From Streptomyces sp. NBC_01689 (GTDB lineage Bacteria; Actinomycetota; Actinomycetes; Streptomycetales; Streptomycetaceae), in assembly GCF_036250675.1 (NCBI RefSeq), contig NZ_CP109592.1, forward strand, positions 3,100,001 through 3,164,000: a DNA stretch of 64,000 nucleotides. Direction: 5' to 3'. The translations under genes were made by a program, and so were the position numbers. Below, piece after piece: positions 1-8,745 of the stretch. How positions within the stretch are numbered: the first letter of the stretch is position 1; each line of letters begins with the position of its first letter. A model generated the notes under the pieces. That model ran no database searches. It saw nothing but the letters and a program-made list of their open reading frames with translations, and was not told the DNA's origin.

Positions 1-758
1 CCTGGCTCGGCGGGATCCTGCTGCCGCTCACCCAGAAGGCCAACATCCACGGCCAGGGCCTGGTCGGCGTCTCGCTCTACTTCACCGACGGCAGCGGCCG
101 GCTGGCCTGGTACTCGCACGCCAGTCTGCTCCTGGCCGCCGGTCTGCTGGGCCTCTACGTCCTCTTCGTACGGCGGCTCGGGCCCGCGGCGACGGTGCTG
201 CCCTGGTGCGCGTTCTACGTGGCGACGCGCTCCCAGGACGGCTACTACCTGATGATGACGCCGCTGTGGCTGGCCGCCGCCGTCACCGCGCCCCCGCAGG
301 CCTTCGCGGCCGCCTGGCAGCCCCGGCCCGCGCCGCTGCGCGGGCCGCGCGGACAACGCGCGCGCATCGTCGCGGCCGTGCTCCTGCTGGCCCCCGCCGC
401 CGCGGCGGCGACGCTGGCGGTGACGGGCTCGCCACCACTGCGGATGGAAGTCGTCGGCGCGCGCCGGGCCACGAAGGCCGTGACCGCGCTCACCGTGCGG
501 GTCACCAACCTCGGTGACCACGCGCTCAGTCCGCACTTCACCCTCACCACCGGCCAGGGCATGAGCCGCTACTGGTCCATCGCCTCCGGCCCGGCCACCC
601 TCGGACGGCACGCTTCGGCCCGTTACGAGATCCTGCCGCCCGACGGCAGGTTCACCCTCCCCGGCTCCGGCGTACGGATCCGGCTGCGCGCCGTCTCCGC
701 CTCCCCCATGACGCTGTCCAGCACGGACATCCGGCTGACACCCACGAGCCCCCGCTAG
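1..758 (+). CDS. multi-pass membrane protein, C-terminal part (5' end outside window)
   Basis: The open frame enters at the window edge (first complete codon at base 3) and ends at the TAG at 756-758, giving about 251 visible residues. Two to three hydrophobic segments are visible, including one rich in Leu/Ala/Gly around 120-170 and one around 355-420. The last ~100 residues are soluble with an alternating beta pattern, looking like an Ig-like domain outside the membrane. The arrangement resembles large integral-membrane glycosyltransferase-type proteins of actinomycetes (GT39/GT87-like), but the catalytic part lies upstream and is not visible, so no function is assigned. It is separated from the next gene by about 250 bp and is probably not part of the Rhs locus. 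Confidence 0.7.
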   Translation, partial: WLGGILLPLTQKANIHGQGLVGVSLYFTDGSGRLAWYSHASLLLAAGLLGLYVLFVRRLGPAATVLPWCAFYVATRSQDGYYLMMTPLWLAAAVTAPPQAFAAAWQPRPAPLRGPRGQRARIVAAVLLLAPAAAAATLAVTGSPPLRMEVVGARRATKAVTALTVRVTNLGDHALSPHFTLTTGQGMSRYWSIASGPATLGRHASARYEILPPDGRFTLPGSGVRIRLRAVSASPMTLSSTDIRLTPTSPR

Positions 759-953
759 CGCCGCCGGTCCGGGTCTGGTCCTGGTCCGGGTCCGGCGAGG
801 CCCCACGAACAGCCGCCTGGAAGGGCCGTCGCGGAAACCCGGCCGGACCGGCGCGCACGGGCCGCCGTCGGGCGGACCTTCACGGAATCCGACCACGGCG
901 CCCTGCCCGGAAGGCGAACCGTCTCCTCCTTCCCACGCGTCCCGCTCTATGGT

Positions 954-992
954 GCGATCAGTCACCCAGGACGCGCGATCAGTCACTCAGGA
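954..992. repeat. two 18-bp direct repeats, 21-bp period, before the SseB-like gene
   Basis: The 18-mer GCGATCAGTCACCCAGGA at 954-971 recurs with one mismatch (C to T) at 975-992. The period of 21 bp is two helical turns, and the second copy ends 3 bp before the ribosome binding site GGGGAGG (995-1001) of the Rhs-locus operon. The position suits a regulator binding both copies on one DNA face, but no protein is known to me for this sequence. A chance duplication is the alternative. Confidence 0.6.
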
Positions 993-1005
993 ACGGGGAG
1001 GAACC

Positions 1006-1503
1006 GTGCGGCAGCCGGACGGGAAGCTGGCGGAGCGCATCGCCGACCGGAGACGGGGAGGCGACGATCCACGCGCCCTGGTCGGTGAGATGCGCCGCTC
1101 GGTCCTTCTGGTTCCGGTGGCCGACGGCGGTCTCTGGTCGGTGCGTTCGGGCGGGGTGCGGTGGATCTGCGGGTTCACCGACGAGACCGCACTGGCCAGG
1201 TTCGCCCTGCACCACGCGTCCGGCGAACAGCCCGTGGACTACGCGGCGTTGCTGGGTGCGCGCATCGTCGACGAGATCGTCCCCGCACTCGGCGAGCCCG
1301 CCGGGCTCGCCGTCGACATCGCCACCGAGGACGGGTCGATGTTCTTCCCGCCGGTCGTCGGCATCGTGCCGGACACGGCCGCCGTCGACGCCGGTACGCC
1401 TGCGGCGCAGGCGGGTCCGGGCGCGCCGGACGCGGGTGAGGACGCCGTCGGCGCGGACGGGGACGCGGGAGCGGACGCGAACGGAAGGGAGGCTCGGGCA
1501 TGA
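1006..1503 (+). CDS. SseB-like protein of the Rhs/ESX-type locus
   Basis: This is a 165-residue protein. The GTG at 1006 was chosen because GGGGAGG lies at 995-1001, 4 bp upstream; an in-frame start at 949 would begin before the direct repeats. The N-terminal ~110 residues show the SseB N-terminal pattern of short beta/alpha elements (LVPVADGGLWSV, then GFTDETALARFA, then GLAVDIATEDG). The last ~45 residues are Ala/Gly/Asp-rich and probably disordered. SseB-like proteins are often found beside WXG100/ESX and Rhs genes in Streptomyces, where their role is unclear (chaperone or immunity-like). Its stop overlaps the ATG of the next gene (ATGA at 1500-1503), so the two are translationally coupled. 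Function is inferred from family and context only. Confidence 0.7.
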   Translation: MRQPDGKLAERIADRRRGGDDPRALVGEMRRSVLLVPVADGGLWSVRSGGVRWICGFTDETALARFALHHASGEQPVDYAALLGARIVDEIVPALGEPAGLAVDIATEDGSMFFPPVVGIVPDTAAVDAGTPAAQAGPGAPDAGEDAVGADGDAGADANGREARA

Positions 1504-2156
1504 GCGGCGACGACGCGGACCTGCGTCTCGACAAGGCCTCGGTCACCAAGTTCACCCAGGGCATGGGGGCGACGATCGACCAGCTCGGCGAACTCGGCGG
1601 CCCCACCGGCGCGGTGCTGGGAAAGGGCTTCTCGGGACTGTCGATGAACGGGATGGAGGCGGGGCACCACGGCCTCGCGGTCGACTTCGAGGACTTCTGC
1701 GAGCGCTGGGAATGGGGGGTGCGCGCCCTGGTGCGGGACGCCTCCGCGATCGCGAACCGTCTGGGGCTCGCGGCGGGCACGGTGTGGGAGGAGGACCAGT
1801 ACATCGCGGGCTCCCTCAAGGTGGGCGCCAACTCCCTGTTCGGCGGGAACCCGCACGCGAGCGAGGAGGACATCGCCAAGCAGGACTGGGGCGACATCTT
1901 CACCCCGGACTACCTGAATCCGGACTGGAGTGCCGAGTCGTTCGACAAGGCCGGCCAGGACATGGAACAGACCTGGAAGGACACCGGCCGCACCGTGCTC
2001 ACCGAGGGGCAGGGCGGCCGTCAGTCGGAGCTGCTCAACCACGCGTTCGGCATCTCCGACGACCAGTGGAACCAGGCGCTGGACGACACCTTCGGCCCGT
2101 CGCCGGACGAACGCGCCCAGCAGGAGCCGTCGCAGGGCGAGTCCGGGGGGAACTGA
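1500..2156 (+). CDS. WXG100/ESX-like helical protein upstream of Rhs
   Basis: This is a 218-residue acidic protein beginning MSGDDADLRLDKASV. It appears mostly alpha-helical, with no signal peptide or membrane segment. The region around residues 1-120 is compatible with a pair of long helices, as in WXG100-like type VII secretion partners. A Trp-rich stretch (ERWEWGVRAL, about residue 70) could stand in for the hairpin Trp. It overlaps the SseB-like gene by 4 bp and ends 2 bp before the Rhs start, so all three should be one transcript. The likely role is co-secretion partner or adaptor for the Rhs protein, inferred from context. It could also be an unrelated helical chaperone. Confidence 0.6.
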   Translation: MSGDDADLRLDKASVTKFTQGMGATIDQLGELGGPTGAVLGKGFSGLSMNGMEAGHHGLAVDFEDFCERWEWGVRALVRDASAIANRLGLAAGTVWEEDQYIAGSLKVGANSLFGGNPHASEEDIAKQDWGDIFTPDYLNPDWSAESFDKAGQDMEQTWKDTGRTVLTEGQGGRQSELLNHAFGISDDQWNQALDDTFGPSPDERAQQEPSQGESGGN

Positions 2157-2158
2157 GC

Positions 2159-5100
2159 GTGGGCATAGGCGACTTCATCAGTGACATCACGCCCGACTCG
2201 GTCGAGGACGCGATCGAGGACGGCGTCGAGTGGGCGGGGAACCGGGTCGAGGACGCGGGCAACTGGACCGCCGACCGGCTCGACGACGTCGGCTGGGAGT
2301 CCGGCGCCGACTGGGTGCGCGAGCAGTCCCGTTCGGTCGCCGACCGGATGGGCGCCGAGGTCGACGAGATGGACCTCGGGCAGACCGAGGACAAGACCAA
2401 GCTGATCTACGGCAGTCCGGGCAAGCTCAACGCCACCGCCGAGAAGCTCCGCGCCTTCGAGTCCTCCTTCGACGGGACCGGCGACGGGCTCCGCGGCCTC
2501 GACTCGTCCCGGCTCAAGGGGGAGACGGCCGAGGCGCTGCGCACCGCGGTGGGCACCCAGCCGCACCGGTGGTACTCCGCCGCCAACGCCTGTGTGAAGG
2601 CGATCAGCGCGCTCGACGCGTTCGCCGGCACGGTCACCTGGGCGCAGGGGCAGGCGCAGACGGCGATCGACAAGTGGAAGGAGGGCGTCAAGGCTTCCGA
2701 GGACGCCGCCGACGCCCACCGCAAGAAGATCGACGACTACAACAGCGCCGTCGACCGCTACAACGCCCAGCCCGCGGACAAGCGTGACCCGGCCTCGCTT
2801 CCGGCCAGGCCCGCGGCGACGTTCGACGACCCCGGCAAGAAGCTCATGAAGGACGCGCAGGACATCCTCACCGAGGCGCGCAGGCAGCGGAACTCGGCGG
2901 CGGAGACGGCGCGTTCGGCGATCCGCGCCGCCCGCGACCTGGCTCCGGAGAAGCCGTCGTACGCACAGCAGGCGGGCGACGGGCTCCAAGAGCTGCAGAT
3001 CATGAGCGACCACGTCGGCGGCGGTCTCGTCAAGGGGACGGCGGGGCTGCTGAACTTCGTGCGCGGCATCGACCCGATGGACCCGTACAACCTCACGCAC
3101 CCGGCCGAGTACGCCACGTCGCTGAACAGTCTGGCCGCCGGTCTGGTCGTGGCCGCGAACGACCCGGTCGGCACCGGCACCCAGATGGTCAAGGACTTCA
3201 TGAAGGACCCGGCCGAGGGGTTCGGCCGGCTGATCCCCGACATCGTGCTGACCGTGGCCACCGACGGCGGTGGAGCGGCGGTGAAGGGCGCGCGTGCCGC
3301 CGAGGACGCCGCCGAGGCCGCGCGGCTGCGCAGGCTGGTCGACGACGCCCCGGACGGGACCCACCACCGGCCGGACGGCGAGCGCCTCACCGACGGCACC
3401 GACCCGGTGGACCTCGCCTCGGGCCGTATGTTCCTGCCCCAGACCGACCTGGAGATACCGGGCGTCCTGCCGCTGGTCCTCACCCGCCGCACCGAGTCCG
3501 GCTGCGCGACCGGCCGCTTCCTGGGGGCGGCCTGGCCGTCCACCGTCGACGAGCGCCTGGAGATCGACGCGATCGGTGTCGTCCACGTCACCGCCGACGG
3601 GCTGCTCGTCCCGTACCCGCACCCGGTCCCCGGGCTGCCGACCCGGCCGACCCGGCCGTCCACGGAGAGGTTCCGCACGCTCCTCTCCCGGGACGCGGAC
3701 GGTGACTACACCCTCGCCGAGCCCGACGGCGGCCCGGTCCGGCACTTCGCCGCCCCGGCCGCGGTCGAGCCGGGGGGCGACGGCACGGCCTGGCTGTCCG
3801 GTGTCACCGACCGGTTCGGCCACAGCGTCACGGTCGACCGGACCGAGGACGGCCTGCCGCTGGCCCTCGTCCACTCGGCGGGTCACCAGGTGCGGCTGTC
3901 GACCGCCGACGGCCGGGTCACCGCGCTGTCCCTGGCCGGCGCGGGCGAGAACGGCGCGGACCTCCCGGTACTGGGCTACGGGTACGAGGACGGCAACCTC
4001 ACCACCGTCACCAGGCCGTCGGGCGCCGTCACCACGTTCCTCTACGACGAGCACCGCCGTGTCATCGCCTGGACCGACTCCAACGGGCACCGCTACGACT
4101 ACGTCTACGACGACGCCCACCGCGTCGTCGCCGAGGGCGGCGAGGCCGGGCACGTCCAGATCACCCTGTCCTACACCGGGCCGGACCCCGCCACCGGCCA
4201 CCGGACGACCGCGCTGACCACCGCCGACGGCCGCACCACCCGGCATCTGATCGGCCCCGGCTGCCGCGTCCTCGCCACCACGGACGCGCTGGGCCGCACG
4301 ACCCGGTTCCGCTACGACCCGAGCGGCAACCTGCGCTCCCGAACCGACCCGCTCGGCGCCACCACCTCCTTCGGCTACGACGAGGACGGCCGGCTGCTCA
4401 CGGTCACCGACCCCGACGGCGGCGAACAGCGCCTGGTCCGGGGCCCGTTCGGGCTGCCGGTGGAGGCCGTCGGACCGGACGGCTCCCGCCGGACGTACGA
4501 GTACGACGCGTTCGGCAACCGCACCGCGGTCACCGACCCGGCGGGCCTCACCACCCGCTGGGTACACGACGCCGCCGGCCGTCCGGTCTCGGTCACCGAC
4601 CCGGTCGGGGCCACGACCCGGGTGCGGTGCGACGCGGCGGGACTGCCGGTGGAGGTGACCGGGCCCGACGGCTCGGTCCAGCGCACCGAGCGGGACGGGT
4701 TCGGCCGGCCGGTCCGCGTCACCGGCCCCTCGGGTGAGATCACCGCTCTGGAGTGGAACGAGGACGGACGGCTCGTGCGCCGCACCGACCCGGGCGGCGC
4801 CACGCAGTCATGGACCTGGGACGGCGAGGGCAACTGCCTCACCCACACCGACGCGTCCGGTGGCGTCTCCCGCTACGAGTACACCCACTTCGACCTGCCG
4901 CTCGCCACCACCCGGCCCGACGGCACCCGTTACACGTTCACGCACGACAACGACCTGCGCCTCACCCGCGTCACCGGACCACAGGGGCTCACCTGGGACT
5001 ACGTGTACGACGCGGTCGGCGACATCGTGTCCGAGACCGACTTCGACGGACGCACCCTGACCTACCGCACGGACGCCGCGGGCCGGCTCGCCGAGCGGGT

Positions 5101-6940
5101 CGACGCGCTCGGCGGCACCGTCTCGTTCGTACGCGACCGGCTCGGCCAGGTGATCCGCAAGGACGTCGACGGCCGGACGACGACCTACGGCTACGACAGG
5201 GCGGGACGGCTGCTGGAGGCGGTGGGCCCGGACGGCGAGCTCCGGTACCAGTACGACCGTCGCGGACAGGTCAAGGTCGAGCTGGTGGACGGCCGTCCGC
5301 TTGTCCACTCCTACGACGAGCTGGGCCGCCGCAGGCGCCGCACCACCCCGACGGGTCACGTCACCACCTACTCCTACGGCGTCGACGGACGAACCCGCCG
5401 GCTCACCACCGGCGGCCGGCACATCGACTTCACCCACGACTCCGCGGGCCGCGAACTCACCCGCGTGCTCGGCGGCGCGCTCACCGTCACCTCCGACTGG
5501 GACGAGGCCGGGCGACTCCGCGCGCAGCACATCAGCGCCGGGGAGCGCGCCGTCAACAGCCGTTCCTACACCTATCGCGCGGACGGCCGCCCGACGTCCG
5601 TCACCGACGGACTGTCGGGCACCCGCACCTTCGATCTCGACCCGCTCGGCCGGGTCACCGCCGTCCACGCCCGGCGCTGGACGGAGCGGTACGCCTACGA
5701 CGACACCGGCAACCAGACCGCGGCGTCCTGGCCGGACAGCCATCCCGGCAGCGAGGCCACCGGACCACGGGCCTACTCCGGGACCGGCATCACCCGTGCC
5801 GGAGGCGTCCGTTTCGAGCACGACGCGCTCGGCCGGGTCATCCTGCGGCAGAAGACCCGCCTCTCCCGCGGGCCCGACACCTGGCGCTACACCTGGGACA
5901 CGGAGAACCGCCTCACCTCGGTCATCACCCCCGACGGGACCCGGTGGAGGTACCGCTACGACCCGCTGGGCCGGCGCACCGCGAAGCAGCGGCTGGCGGC
6001 CGACGGCGAGAGCGTGGTGGAGGAGGTCCGCTTCACCTGGGACGGCCTCACCCTGTGCGAGCAGACCACCAGCCGGCCGGACGCCCCGGGCACCGTCGCC
6101 CTCACCTGGGACCACCGCGACGTCGTCCCGCTCGCCCAGACCGAGCGCATCCTCACGGCCGACGCCCGGCAGGAGGAGATCGACCGGCGGTTCTTCGCCA
6201 TCGCCACGGACCTCGTCGGCACACCGACCGAACTCGTCGACGAGACGGGCGACATCGCCTGGCGCACCCGCAGCACGCTCTGGGGCGCCACGGCCTGGGC
6301 CCGGGACAGCGGTGCCTACACCCCGCTCCGCTTCCCGGGTCAGTACTACGACCCCGAGACCGGGCTCCACTACAACTGCTTCCGCCACTACGACCCGGAG
6401 ACGGGCCGCTACACCTCTCCGGACCCCCTCGGGCTCGGCCCCGCGCCGAACCCGCTCGGCTACGTCGACAATCCGCACACGGGGTGCGACCCGCTGGGCC
6501 TCATGCCCAAGTACACGAAGGAGGAGAAGGCCCAGAAGGCGCGGGACGACGCCCTGAAGGCCATGGACGACGTCATCGAGAGGGCACGGGACGGGAAGAT
6601 CAAGAAGGCGGGCAACTACCACGCGGACGACCACGGGTTCACCGAGGACATGGTCATGGACATCCTCAAGAAGCCGGACGCGGTGTACCACTCGACAGCG
6701 GGCAGCGGAAACCTGATCTTCCGCAAGGGGGAGGACATCGTGGTGGTCCGCGCCGACCGGACCGGGGCGGGCAACGTCATCACGGCATACGGTTCGTCCG
6801 GGATCAAGGGTCCCTCCGGAGCCGAGGCGCTGGGCGGTCTGCGGACCGACCCCGGTTCGCCGATCACGCACGAAGACGTGGTGGAGGGCAGGATTCCGGC
6901 CAAGAACGGCTATATGCCTCCCGCAGAGAGGGTCAGATGA
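2159..6940 (+). CDS. Rhs/YD-repeat polymorphic toxin with helical N-terminal secretion domain
   Basis: The product is 1593 residues from the GTG at 2159, two bases after the previous stop and preceded by a G-run. Residues ~1-330 are a long helical region typical of type VII-secreted polymorphic toxins in actinobacteria. Residues ~415-490 match the DUF6531 entry module (DPVDLASGRMF then IPGVLPL). From about residue 600 to 1400 there are many YD repeats (G-Y-D-x2-G-R-L type). The Rhs core ends with DPETGLHYNCFRHYDPETG and DPLGLMP near residue 1450. The final ~143 residues (from base 6509) are the variable toxin tip, with a conserved HGFTEDMVMDIL...VVVRAD...VITAYG pattern that looks like a small BECR/DUF4258-type RNase fold. 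The toxin class is an inference; no textbook catalytic triad is obvious. The downstream gene is the expected immunity factor. Confidence 0.92.
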   Translation: MGIGDFISDITPDSVEDAIEDGVEWAGNRVEDAGNWTADRLDDVGWESGADWVREQSRSVADRMGAEVDEMDLGQTEDKTKLIYGSPGKLNATAEKLRAFESSFDGTGDGLRGLDSSRLKGETAEALRTAVGTQPHRWYSAANACVKAISALDAFAGTVTWAQGQAQTAIDKWKEGVKASEDAADAHRKKIDDYNSAVDRYNAQPADKRDPASLPARPAATFDDPGKKLMKDAQDILTEARRQRNSAAETARSAIRAARDLAPEKPSYAQQAGDGLQELQIMSDHVGGGLVKGTAGLLNFVRGIDPMDPYNLTHPAEYATSLNSLAAGLVVAANDPVGTGTQMVKDFMKDPAEGFGRLIPDIVLTVATDGGGAAVKGARAAEDAAEAARLRRLVDDAPDGTHHRPDGERLTDGTDPVDLASGRMFLPQTDLEIPGVLPLVLTRRTESGCATGRFLGAAWPSTVDERLEIDAIGVVHVTADGLLVPYPHPVPGLPTRPTRPSTERFRTLLSRDADGDYTLAEPDGGPVRHFAAPAAVEPGGDGTAWLSGVTDRFGHSVTVDRTEDGLPLALVHSAGHQVRLSTADGRVTALSLAGAGENGADLPVLGYGYEDGNLTTVTRPSGAVTTFLYDEHRRVIAWTDSNGHRYDYVYDDAHRVVAEGGEAGHVQITLSYTGPDPATGHRTTALTTADGRTTRHLIGPGCRVLATTDALGRTTRFRYDPSGNLRSRTDPLGATTSFGYDEDGRLLTVTDPDGGEQRLVRGPFGLPVEAVGPDGSRRTYEYDAFGNRTAVTDPAGLTTRWVHDAAGRPVSVTDPVGATTRVRCDAAGLPVEVTGPDGSVQRTERDGFGRPVRVTGPSGEITALEWNEDGRLVRRTDPGGATQSWTWDGEGNCLTHTDASGGVSRYEYTHFDLPLATTRPDGTRYTFTHDNDLRLTRVTGPQGLTWDYVYDAVGDIVSETDFDGRTLTYRTDAAGRLAERVDALGGTVSFVRDRLGQVIRKDVDGRTTTYGYDRAGRLLEAVGPDGELRYQYDRRGQVKVELVDGRPLVHSYDELGRRRRRTTPTGHVTTYSYGVDGRTRRLTTGGRHIDFTHDSAGRELTRVLGGALTVTSDWDEAGRLRAQHISAGERAVNSRSYTYRADGRPTSVTDGLSGTRTFDLDPLGRVTAVHARRWTERYAYDDTGNQTAASWPDSHPGSEATGPRAYSGTGITRAGGVRFEHDALGRVILRQKTRLSRGPDTWRYTWDTENRLTSVITPDGTRWRYRYDPLGRRTAKQRLAADGESVVEEVRFTWDGLTLCEQTTSRPDAPGTVALTWDHRDVVPLAQTERILTADARQEEIDRRFFAIATDLVGTPTELVDETGDIAWRTRSTLWGATAWARDSGAYTPLRFPGQYYDPETGLHYNCFRHYDPETGRYTSPDPLGLGPAPNPLGYVDNPHTGCDPLGLMPKYTKEEKAQKARDDALKAMDDVIERARDGKIKKAGNYHADDHGFTEDMVMDILKKPDAVYHSTAGSGNLIFRKGEDIVVVRADRTGAGNVITAYGSSGIKGPSGAEALGGLRTDPGSPITHEDVVEGRIPAKNGYMPPAERVR

Positions 6941-6941
6941 C

Positions 6942-7712
6942 GTGGCATCCACCATGAGCGTCACCATCGACGACGACTGGACCGCGACGGTGACGGGCAC
7001 TCCCCTGCACCTCGCCCCGCGTTTCGACTTCAGGGACTTCCGGGTGCGCGTCGGGAGGTACGCGAACGTCGAGGAACGCGGCCGGTTCCTTCTCGACACC
7101 TTCGGCAGCGGGCCCTGGCTGTGGGACACGCCCGACGAGCTCCGGTTCGACAAGGAGCGGCGGGAGCTGGTCGGTGCCGAGTTCCAGATCGCCGGTGAGG
7201 CCGCCGACCCCGAGGACTCCGCCCGTCTCCCCGCCGCACCCCCCGTCCGTCCGGGCGGCCTGCGCGCGGACGACGCCCGGGACTTCCGCCTGGAGGTGGC
7301 CTCGGAGCTCTGCCGCGCCCCCGGCGACGCCGTGCTGACGTGTCTGCGCGATCTCGACGTCCTGGACGAACCGCTGGACGCCCGCGTCGGCATCGCCCCC
7401 GGCCTGGCGCTCGTCGTCCAGCACGGCACCGTCGTCGGCTGGAGCCTCACCGATCCCGTCCGGTATCTGACGACCGGGTTCGCCGACCCGGATCCGGGTC
7501 CCCCCGCGCCGGCCACACGGCTCCTGTTCACCGCGTGCCTGGACGTGATCACCACCCCGCTGCTCGACGAGGTGAGACGCGGGGACCCGGCCGCGCTGGC
7601 CGGGCTCCGGCGGCTCGACGAGAGGCTGCGCGGTCAGCGCGAGGACCGTCACCGAGCCGACGCCCTGCTCGCGTTCATCGGCGAACTGGTCGAGGACCAC
7701 GCCGGCGGATGA
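6942..7712 (+). CDS. putative immunity protein to the Rhs toxin
   Basis: This 256-residue soluble acidic protein lies one base after the Rhs stop. The GTG at 6942 has GAGAGG at 6926-6932; an in-frame ATG at 6954 is an alternative start. There is no signal peptide or membrane segment. The composition is mixed alpha/beta with a Pro-rich linker around residue 80-90 and helical C-terminal ~100 residues. I do not recognise the family. The position immediately downstream of a toxin tip, in the same operon, is the normal place for a dedicated immunity gene, so the function is inferred from context. A second immunity-like gene (7833-8138) may follow. Confidence 0.6.
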   Translation: MASTMSVTIDDDWTATVTGTPLHLAPRFDFRDFRVRVGRYANVEERGRFLLDTFGSGPWLWDTPDELRFDKERRELVGAEFQIAGEAADPEDSARLPAAPPVRPGGLRADDARDFRLEVASELCRAPGDAVLTCLRDLDVLDEPLDARVGIAPGLALVVQHGTVVGWSLTDPVRYLTTGFADPDPGPPAPATRLLFTACLDVITTPLLDEVRRGDPAALAGLRRLDERLRGQREDRHRADALLAFIGELVEDHAGG

Positions 7713-7779
7713 CGGCCGCCCGCGCCCTCGGCACCGGCACCGGCACCGGTCGATAGCAGGGCGATTTTCGGACGGATCG

Positions 7780-7797
7780 ATAAACGGAATTGTTTAT
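7780..7797. promoter_or_regulatory. ATAAAC-N6-GTTTAT inverted repeat in AT-rich gap
   Basis: A perfect 6-bp inverted repeat with a 6-bp spacer (ATAAACGGAATTGTTTAT) lies in a short AT-rich patch, 36 bp before the GTG of the small gene at 7833. The patch stands out sharply in otherwise G+C-rich DNA. It could be an operator or the AT-rich core of a promoter for the downstream gene. The stem is too short to be a convincing terminator. Confidence 0.4.
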
Positions 7798-7832
7798 TCA
7801 ATGAGTGGCACCGATGAACAGGCGGAACGGCC

Positions 7833-8138
7833 GTGACGGCATCATGGGCGTGCAGAAAGATCGCCGATCTTGAAACGGGTTCCGTTCACGCCTGGGAAAC
7901 CGCGGAAGGGCTCACCGGAAACATCCTGGTCGACCCGGCGGAATCGGTCGCCAGACCCTGCACGCCGGAGGGTATTCCCCTGGGTGAGATGCTTCTCGAC
8001 AAGAGTGCCGGGACCGTGGAGAACCCCGCCCCGGACCAGGAACTCCGTCACGTTTTCCTGATCATCGCCTCGCTGATCTTTCTGGAGACGGAGCGGCGGG
8101 GCCGGCTGCCCGACAGGATCACGCGCACCTACTGGTAG
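7833..8138 (+). CDS. small orphan protein of the Rhs locus
   Basis: This is a 101-residue protein with a GTG start at 7833; GGCGGAAC lies upstream and the ribosome binding site is weak. It is preceded by an AT-rich patch with an inverted repeat. The C-terminal half contains a hydrophobic helix (HVFLIIASLIFLETERRG) followed by a basic tail ending in RTYW. I do not recognise the family. Its position after the Rhs toxin and immunity genes suggests an accessory or orphan immunity role, but it has its own probable promoter and could be unrelated. Confidence 0.5.
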   Translation: MTASWACRKIADLETGSVHAWETAEGLTGNILVDPAESVARPCTPEGIPLGEMLLDKSAGTVENPAPDQELRHVFLIIASLIFLETERRGRLPDRITRTYW

Positions 8139-8524
8139 GGGCCGCGCCACCGCTCGCGGAGTGGGACCCCGCCCCGCCCCTGGCCGCACGGCGTCGCCCA
8201 TGTCCGTACGTCGGACGGGAGTTGAGTGTCCTTCAGGTGTCCGGGTCCCGGCGGTCGGGGTGCGCGGTCACCGGGGCGGCGCTCCTGGAGCGGGCGCCGC
8301 GGAACGCCTGCCGCAGCTCATCGGTCACCGCCGCCCGGAAGACACGCCCTGACCGGGGGCGCCGCCGCGGCACACGGCGGCTCCACCGCGCGCGCGGGAG
8401 ATCACCCGCTCGGCGGGCGTGGCCGGAAACCTTGAGCACAAATTACACACAACCCTCTCTTCATACCGGCCTTGATGGTCTAGATTGACCGTGCTTCAGC
8501 TGTTCGGAGACGAGGCGATCAACA

Positions 8525-8560
8525 ATGATCTTTAGTTCCGGCGCTATGGAAAGCCTGTAG
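8525..8560 (+). CDS. possible 11-residue leader peptide
   Basis: ATG ATC TTT AGT TCC GGC GCT ATG GAA AGC CTG TAG encodes MIFSSGAMESL. It lies downstream of the presumed promoter zone, with GAGG about 10 bp before the ATG. It sits upstream of the repeat hairpins and could be a regulatory leader peptide or a chance reading frame. It is not supported beyond position. Confidence 0.2.
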   Translation: MIFSSGAMESL

Positions 8561-8745
8561 CAAGGCTCTACTGCACCGGACGTGGGGGTGATCAGTTCTT
8601 GGAGCCGAGAGGCGGCTTCGGATGCGGGGGCATCCGGGGTTTCGACGGGTTCCCGTACGCCTCGCCGCTCCGGCGGGCCGTACGAACCCGCCGCCGCCGG
8701 GACGAGTTGTTCGAACAGCTCTGACGGAAGCCGGGAATGTCATGC

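Noticed and set aside
4808..7555. Very long minus-strand frames opposite the Rhs gene
   Set aside because: Repetitive YD-repeat codons create open frames on the other strand; there is no start site, ribosome site or domain pattern.
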